A stretch of 64,000 nt of DNA. Source: Leptoclinus maculatus (taxonomy: Eukaryota > Chordata > Actinopteri > Perciformes > Stichaeidae). Made by a program: the position numbers and the translations under genes. The DNA is taken from positions 367,501 through 431,500 of the forward strand of contig JAVDOI010000019.1 in the NCBI GenBank assembly GCA_032191485.1, written 5' to 3'. This document shows, one piece after another, positions 57,196 through 64,000 of the stretch (its first letter is position 1; each line of letters begins with the position of its first letter). A model generated the notes under the pieces. The model had not been told where the DNA came from and made no database searches. It saw only the letters and a list, made by a program, of their open reading frames with translations.

Positions 57196-59493
57196 AACTT
57201 TTTACAGTGACCAGCTGTTTAAAAAAATTACTTCGCTTTTTTTTTTTTAAACAAAACTATACATTTTGTTGTGTTTTTGTAAGCTTTTTGAGTTGTATGC
57301 TCTGTTATCTAGCAACGTTGTCTTTCTTCTCCCATGACGCCTTTGACTATATCCGCCTGCCCTCCTCCCTCATCTCTACCTCGGGTGACATTAGAAATAA
57401 CGTAATGTGAGCCTGTTTCTTATAAAGGCTTCTACAGGTGGGATAAAGACCCTGGCTACTATTTGAGAAGTTATGCAGCGAGTCAATGTGTTCGCCGTGT
57501 CCTCACACAGAAGCCTTTTTGATCTGATGACGGTGGGAATGATCAATGACTAAACATTTCAGTCTCCCCCTTCTCCTTTATCCTTTATCCTTTATCCTTT
57601 ATCCTGCACTCTTCTTCACTACCATTCTGACCTCGCTCTTATCATAAAAACTATCGACAGTCCATACACCGATTCTCCGAGTCACAGAGCCCATTCACTT
57701 ATCTGAAATCAATGCAGGTTTGTCTCCAACTCGTAGCAGGATTGTGGGAGGCCTGGTAACTGGTGTGTGGATTAGCGGTGAGATTTAATAGCCCACAGAG
57801 AGTCATTACGGAGCTGCAGGTTTGACCCCAGAATTGGAGCGCCATCAGCACTTCATCAGCAAAAAAGTTTCAATATTGACTCTGCTGAAGAGTCTTTATG
57901 ATTTTTGTTTAGTGTCCCACTGGGGATGAATTAAGTAATTAAATTGAGTTAATTCAGAATAGTTTTGTCCACCAGGGCTGTTCAATTAATGTTCAACAAG
58001 GTCCAGTTACAGAGAATTTCCTCATTAAAGGTCCGGAACATCACAATAATGTCTAATGTCTAATAATGATATAGTGCCATAATTATTGAAGTAGCCTAGC
58101 AGTTGTTTTAACGTCTGTATGTAGTCAACAACTTACTGTCAAATCAAATGACAAAGGAGACTAGCTAAAAGAGAATTTCCACCACGTTACTTTATCTTTA
58201 ACATGGTTGGTTTACCTAGATCACAAAAAACGTTCTACCTAAGAAATGGTTCATATAAAATCTGTTGATAGGATGTTGTATGTTAACGCCTAGATGAAGA
58301 GCAGATATCCTTTATCTGAAGACCAACAGCCTTTGCTTGTCTAAATCTATGACGAAGGACTATAACACTTCAGGAGCAAATGCATTAACATTCAACATTA
58401 AAATGAGAACCATATCCAGAAATTCTGAAAATAGCAAAACATAATACAGCTACAACAACAGAAAACAAGCTGCCAGAGAAGAAACACCAACGCTTTGGTT
58501 TTAAGGGTCCGTCATTTGGATTTGTTTTCTATAACTTTCGAAAAAAGAAATCCTGGAAAGAACTCCGATAAAATACGTATAGAGCTCAATGTAAATGTAG
58601 AGCAGTCCAGCTGCTGACAGAGAGGAATCTCATGCATGCAGTCAGAGTGGACGTCAGTGACACACACTGTTGATGAGGTCATCCTCCCTGAGCCAGTGCT
58701 CCTGATTCTACACAGCTTCATGCCTTTGTTTCTAAAGTCCTTCTCCCACTGGACAAAAACAACACTGGCTTTGGTATTCAGTTGGAAAAGTCACAATCGG
58801 CATTCATTCCCGGGGCATAAACGGTATTTAATGGCCCCTCTGCCAGTGCAATTCTATGTGAATATATCATAAATAAAATCAACAGGGTTTTGTACAATTA
58901 TTGGAATTTATTAACGCACAATACGTTCAATTACCATGCTCTCCTCAAAGCCACAGTCATTTTAACACGCTGATCATTGGAACTTCATTCACTCGAAAAG
59001 AAACAGATAAAACTCATCACAACTTTTGTATCTATTTTCCACTGTTCCAAGAATCACCAACTGAATGAGTAAATATGAAAAAAAAAAATGAACCACCGTA
59101 GCAGTTGACTAAACCTGTTATTCAAAAATCTAACAGAAAGGTAAACTTGTCAGTGCTCTTCATGCATCCATGAGTCTACTGCTCTACTGACAGTAGTAGC
59201 CTTTTTTTGCCTGTTTTCAAGTATTTAAAAAACCTGCATAGCAATCATTTTGATGGAAAAAGGGTATTACAGATTTTCCCTGTGACACTTCCCTGATCGT
59301 TTGCACCAGAAACATTCAACTATATAAAACACAGAAACGTACTTTATATCAAACGGAGATGAAGCTCTACGCGAATATGATAGATTGTTTATATTGGCGG
59401 TTGTTAAACTTGACATACCAGCTGGTGGTCATGATGCTGATGTGTTGACCAATGCATCATTGCGTTTGTCTCTGCGTCTTCTCGTCCATCCAG
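57196..59493. other. DENND5B intron 2, distal part
   Basis: A four-copy CCTTTAT heptamer repeat lies at 57,575-57,602. No gene is supported. Confidence 0.45.
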
Positions 59494-59603
59494 GTGAAGA
59501 CTTTGAGCAGAACCCCCTGAAGAGGACGTTCAAGTCCAAAGTTCTGGCACGCTACCCCGAGAACGTGGAGTGGAACCCCTTCGACCAGGATGCCGTCAAC
59601 ATG
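59494..59603 (+). CDS. dennd5b: DENND5B exon 3
   Basis: Bounded by CATCCAG| and |GTAGGTG. In phase 1 it encodes GEDFEQNPLKRTFKSKVLAR, then YPENVEWNPFDQDAVNM, ending on a codon boundary. This is the beginning of the upstream DENN region, very conserved among DENND5 proteins (..RTFKSKVLA.YP.N..WNPFDQDAV.M). With the cassette included, residues 57-93. Confidence 0.95.
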
Positions 59604-60049
59604 GTAGGTGGACTGTGCCATTATATTGTGTAAAATGAGTACATGAGTGACAACTGTAGTGAGCTAATAATACGTCCAGCAGGACAGGAAGAGAATAGAG
59701 GAATCAATTACAGAGGACACTGTAGATCATTTAAACCAGTATTTTGGGACGAAGACACTTCTTTGTTAGGAGGAAACCACACATTTTGAGCATTAAAGGC
59801 CCTGGATAAAGATACATAGCCTTCTCAAGGGATCCTTGGTAACGGAGCGATCGTATTTATTAAAATATTTTGCACTCTGATAGAAAAAAGTTAACACTGA
59901 AGTTGAGTTTGTTTAGGTGACTTCTGTTACAGATATTGGTAGTTTTGTGTTACACCCTTAATGATAATACATCGTTCAGTGTGGAGCGTGCTACCTATTG
60001 AGCAAGATTGGGAGATGGAAAATAGAATTGAGAGAAACAACAATAACAA
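59604..60049. other. DENND5B intron 3, proximal part
   Basis: Unremarkable AT-rich sequence leading into a SINE-like repeat. Nothing else is seen. Confidence 0.4.
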
Positions 60050-60345
60050 CAGTGGTAGAGCAGGGTCGTCCTTCAATCAGAGGGTCGGCAGTTCGATCCC
60101 CTGCTCTGCTGGTCCATGTCGAAGTGTCCTTGGGCAAGATCCCAAAATTGCTCCTGTAGCTGTGCCTGTGGTGTGTGAATGTATGAATGTTAGTTAGTCC
60201 TGATGGGCAGGTGGCACCTTGCATGGTAGCCCCTCCCATCAGTGTATGAATGGATGTGAATGGGTGAATGATGACATGTAATGTTAAAGTGCTTTGAGTG
60301 GTAAGAAGACTAGAAATATACAAGTACAGTCCATTCACCATTTAC
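60050..60345 (+). repeat. tRNA-derived SINE-like repeat, best-preserved copy
   Basis: The head contains a box-A-like TGGTAGAGCAGG and a box-B-like AGTTCGATCCCC, spaced as in a tRNA-derived Pol III promoter. The body has CGAAGTGTCCTTGGGCAAGA, TCCTGATGGGCAGGTGGCAC, CTTGCATGGTAGCCCCT, TGTATGAATGGATGTGAATGG and AAAGTGCTTTGAGTGG. The tail ends AAGTACAGTCCATTCACC. Degraded relatives lie at 7,444-7,675 and 9,526-9,645. Confidence 0.8.
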
Positions 60346-61639
60346 CATCACTCTGGACCTTATGTTTCACCGTCTCACAACCGGAGGAGAAAACAGCGTG
60401 AAGAGAAATAATAAACAGGATGTGTGGATACGATGAATATGAAGTCCTTCTGTTTCACAGAACCAGACCTTGAGAGTCATTGAAAACTCCTTGAGCAGTG
60501 TGATTGTGATGCTGAAAGTTCTAAACTTGTTGGTACGGTGACCTTGACAGGAAGAACAAGAGTGCGCACGGTCACCTCCCATTTTTCCACCTGCCCTGGC
60601 GTCAGCGCTGATGAATAATTCAGCCACGCTTCTTGCCTTACGTGGGCATGGAAACGGGCCACCGAAACCCGACACCCGGGTGACTGGGACATTCTCTCTC
60701 TCTCTCTTTCTCTGTCTCTCCTCTTTCCTTTCTCCTCTCTCTCTCTCCTCTCTTCCTCCCCTTTCTCTACACCTCCGTCACCCGCTCATCCCATCATGCT
60801 CTCCTCTCTGTAATGTTCTCATCCCAGCTCCTCCTCCACCTCCTGTTGCGAGGTGAGAGAGGAGGAGGATGGGGGGGTGTAGTCACACTTCTTGCCATGT
60901 CGGTGAAGCCTCCGTGATTATTGTTTTTAAACCCCAACAATCACACACACACACACACACACAACTCGTGACAATTCGTGACATTTTCCACCCACGCTCT
61001 GCCAATTATTTTCAACCACCACAAATGGATCTCTAAAACATCAGAAATCTCCAATTTAAATGGAGGAACAGTTTTCATTTTGTCTGATGCTGTCACACTG
61101 TCACTCAGGCTTTCTCTGTAACCATCAAACAATGCTACTGCTAAAACAAAGCTACTTCATCAAGAGACATAACGTGTATTGGAACAGAAATCCCTCTGCT
61201 GGCTAATGAACCCTCCTTGTTTTGAACAAAGACATTCACTAAAGAGACTCACTAAAAGAAGCAACAATGGGGGATGACCAAGCCGAGGTATGAAGAGAGA
61301 GAACCGCTTGCACCACGCTCTGAAAATTAATAGTGTGACGATACTGCCAGAGAGTTTTGTCTTGATCCTCGTTGGCAGAGTGAGATTACAAAAATAACAC
61401 GATAGTTTATGTTGATTAAGATAATGCCTCATTTGCATATTCAACCATTTATTTTCAGAGCACCTGTAATACAGGTAATCAACTGGGGAAGTTTCATAGT
61501 GATATTCATTAGTTCATTTTTTACCCTATACCTAAATGTAGAAATTGATTCCAACAATTCCTCTGATTAGTTTAGTCAGACTTTTCATTCATAATCAAAC
61601 GTGATCCAGTTGTCTGTTACAATCATAGACTTTATTTAA
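60346..61639. other. DENND5B intron 3, middle part
   Basis: CT-rich stretch at 60,693-60,760 and (AC)n at 60,940-60,962. No gene is supported. Confidence 0.45.
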
Positions 61640-61990
61640 GAAGTGGATGTAGTCATCGTGACGTCACTCATAGGTTTGTGGACTGCCATTTTGAAGTCTT
61701 GAGTTTGGTGATTTCGCCGTCGCCATGTTGTTTTTTCGCAACCAATGAACGGAAGTTACCATATTTGGAATGTGGAGGAGTGACTTAGATATGCCGTATA
61801 AGGCTCTTGTAGCGGCAGCGACCTGTCAATCACAGTAAGCCCACCCTAAAGCATACCCTGCTTTATGGTCTATTTGACTCTAAATGGACCATAATTTACT
61901 AACTGAACATGATGCTGTATTGAAGAAGACTTGAAACCAGAGATTGAGACCATAAACTCATGTTTAAAATGTTTACTGAGGTAATGAATC
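61640..61990 (+). repeat. Interspersed repeat, copy 2 (family of 1,225-1,505)
   Basis: Longest copy: GAAGTGGATGTAGTCATCGTGACG, CGCCATGTTGTTTTTTCGCAACC, AATGAACGGAAGTTACCATATTTGGAATG, TAGCGGCAGCGACCTGTCAATCAC, ACCCTGCTTTATGGTCTATT. Non-coding. Confidence 0.75.
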
Positions 61991-62379
61991 TAGTGAAGCC
62001 CCGACCGGCTGGTTAAGACGAGTGAGGAGTCAGTGACGCTATAAAACGATCAATAAAATGAGTTTTTCAAAAATTGCGAATCACCGCAAACAAAACAGGT
62101 TGTGAGTTCAAGATTGGCCGTGGACCGACAGACAGACACACGCACACACTCAACCAAACTCATCTCCCGGCGAAGATAACAATCCACTTAAGGTATTCCC
62201 TCGGGTGTGGATTTGTCTCTTTGTAATGACTCTTGCTTCTACAGTTCTCACCCCACAGAAGAAGAGCTAACATAAACCACAGCAAACAAAAACATAAAAG
62301 TAAAGAAAATAGTGTTTTTAACTAGAATTGACAATATCCTGTGTTGAAGTGACTCCTGTCCTCTCCCTTTCCCCTGCAG
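61991..62379. other. DENND5B intron 3, distal part
   Basis: Unique sequence ending in the pyrimidine-rich acceptor CTCTCCCTTTCCCCTGCAG before exon 4. Confidence 0.5.
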
Positions 62380-63055
62380 CTGTGTATGCCTAAAGGCCTG
62401 TCGTTCAGGACTCAAGCGGACCAGCACGACCCGCAGTTCCACTCCTTCATCATCACAAAGGAGGACGGCTCTCGGACCTACGGGTTCGTCCACACCTTCT
62501 ACGAGGAGGTGACCAGCCCGCAGATCTGTTCCGCCATGCAGACCCTCTACCAGATGCACAACACGCAGAGTGCCACTGCCAACACCCCTTCCTCCTCCTC
62601 TTCCTCTTCCTCCAGCATGGACTCCCTGGCCAGCAGTTTGGACGAGGCCGACCCCTCGACCTCCTCGTCCCGCCGGGCGGGCAGCTACGACTCATCGCGG
62701 GACACCCTCTATGTGTCCAAGGCTCTGTGCCTGATCGTGCCCATGCCCTTCATGCACGCCTGCCGACGCTTCCTGTCGCAGCTGCACAGGGCCGTGACGT
62801 CAGCCACCGCCCCCCCGCTGCCGCTGGAGAGCTACGTTCACAACATCCTGTACGAGGTGCCGCTCCCAGCTCCGGGACGCTCGCTCAAGTTCCACGGCGT
62901 GTACGAGCCCATCGTGTGCCAGAGGCCCGGCCTGGGGGAGCTGCAGCTGGCCGACTTCCCCCTCGCCGAGGCCTTCAGTCTGCTGGGAGTGGAGAACCTG
63001 GTCCAGGTGTTCAGCTGCACCCTGCTGGAGATGCAGATCCTCCTCTACTCTCGTG
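62380..63055 (+). CDS. dennd5b: DENND5B exon 4 (uDENN region and start of cDENN)
   Basis: Bounded by CCCCTGCAG| and CTCGTG|GTAAGG. The exon starts on a codon boundary and ends with one base of the next codon. It encodes residues 94-318: LCMPKGLSFRTQADQHDPQF, then HSFIITKEDGSRTYGFVHTF, YEEVTSPQICSAMQTLYQMH, a variable serine-rich linker (nine consecutive Ser at about 164-172), then SMDSLASSLDEADPS, SRDTLYVSKALCLIVPMPF, PPPLPLESYVHNILYEVPLPA, PGRSLKFHGVYEPIVCQRPG and VENLVQVFSCTLLEMQILLY. The MDSLASSLDE linker and HNILYEVPLP block point to DENND5B rather than DENND5A. High GC and strong codon bias contrast with the AT-rich introns. The gene continues past the window. Confidence 0.95.
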
Positions 63056-63464
63056 GTAAGGACACTTGTGATTAAAGTCAGCATATCAGACTTATCTTAG
63101 CACCGTTGTACACACACACACAGACACACACTTGCAAACACACACAATGGCAACTGGGATTTGAATATGTTAATTAGTTAGAATTTCACTTCTTTTTCCT
63201 TTTGATCCGGAGTAAGGACAAAAATGTTACATTGTTTCCTTTTTTGTTGTCATCCGTTATTATGCAGACTGACAGGTAACTCACTCACTGTACAGTTTGG
63301 TGATGTCATAGTGCATCATCAGCACTACATTGGCACAGGATTAATAGTAAAGACTGGACCTCATAAAATTGAATGACACTGAGGAAAAAGCAATATGAAG
63401 AAGAGTGTACAGGAATGTTCAGGATAGAATAGTTTGTCGACAATTCACTTATTTTTTTATCGTG
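63056..63464. other. DENND5B intron 4, start
   Basis: Short AC-rich patch near 63,110-63,147. Otherwise nothing recognisable. Confidence 0.4.
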
Positions 63465-63640
63465 ATTATAAATCTTAATTGTACAGCACAATATCACAAA
63501 TTCCAAATTGTCTCAGCGGGCTTTACAATCTGTACAACATACGACATCCTTGGACCCTCATGTATAAGGACCAACTCCCTTTTAACGGGAACAAACCTCA
63601 GAGAGAGCAACTGAGGAGGGATCCCTCAACCAGGATGGAC
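63465..63640 (+). repeat. Interspersed repeat, copy 2 (family of 23,225-23,405)
   Basis: AGCACAATATCACAAATTCC, GTCTCAGCGGGCTTTACAATCTGTAC, TTGGACCCTCATGTATAAGG, AACTCCCTTTTAACGGGAACAAACC and GAGGGATCCCTCAACCAGGATGG match the common fish repeat. Confidence 0.7.
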
Positions 63641-64000
63641 AGATTGTTTTAAGAACGTGGTTACCAAATGATCTACTATAACTACATACATACTACATTG
63701 CTTAGATTTTAATAGTAGATCATCTACAGCAATGCATCATATTCTACAAGATCATTGTATGTTTGTAGTGTCAGTACAGTACATTATTTATCCTCTGAGA
63801 TGTAGTGCAATCTGAAAACCACCTCTATATCCTAGCGTCTGTGTCAGAGTGATATCCGTCCGTTTTGAAGATGAGGATTGTCACCAATTAGTTGTAGTGA
63901 AACAATGGCGACTGGGTCCGCCCACTTAGTGTCAAAAAGAAAAGCTAGACGAGCAAATGAAAGTTCCGCGAGCAGAAGAGCAGTGATGGAGATCATAGAG
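63641..64000. other. Right edge, intronic
   Basis: No exon is identified with confidence. The last 120 bp are purine-rich but show no DENND5B coding similarity. Confidence 0.4.

Overview
The window looks like a piece of a ray-finned (probably percomorph teleost) nuclear chromosome. It is intron-rich and AT-rich, carries many (AC)n and (GT)n microsatellites, and is packed with fish-type hAT transposons, MITEs, SINE-like repeats and 5'-truncated LINEs. Only two protein-coding loci can be supported, both on the plus strand.

Layout. Positions 1-11,860 hold no recognisable host gene. They are a graveyard of DNA transposons: five hAT elements here have terminal inverted repeats and matching or near-matching 8-bp target-site duplications, and one of them sits inside an antisense LINE reverse-transcriptase relic. 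Positions 12,011-16,288 are one very long uninterrupted reading frame (1,425 aa from its first ATG). It is acidic, serine-rich and disordered, with a likely SUMO-interacting motif and a basic nuclear-localisation stretch. I identify it tentatively as a divergent fish RESF1 (retroelement silencing factor 1), from architecture, weak C-terminal similarity and the neighbour gene. A small downstream exon (16,606-16,658) may supply an alternative C-terminus. Positions 17,066-19,630 hold an AT-rich tandem duplication, with a 5'-truncated L2-type LINE inserted in the first copy.

From about 20,580 to the right edge lies the 5' end of DENND5B (DENN-domain protein of the Rab6/Rab39-interacting DENND5 family). 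Four coding exons are visible: 21,057-21,165, 53,146-53,205, 59,494-59,603 and 62,380-63,055. Reading phases agree across every junction, and together they encode the first 318 residues. Intron 1 is about 32 kb and holds most of the remaining repeats: further hAT elements, a piggyBac-like element with TTAA ends, a 14-copy 23-bp minisatellite and many dinucleotide tracts. The gene runs off the right end.

How the parts relate. RESF1 and DENND5B both lie in human 12p11.21 (with AMN1 and ETFBKMT between them, as I remember it), so finding both here fits partly conserved synteny. RESF1 is known in mammals as a chromatin-level repressor of retroelements and DENND5B as a membrane-trafficking factor. 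Nothing in the sequence links them functionally. I found no convincing new biological system. The most interesting signals are the repeated retention of only the BED-finger first exon in several unrelated hAT elements, the possible alternative RESF1 terminus, and the 60-nt in-frame cassette exon of DENND5B.
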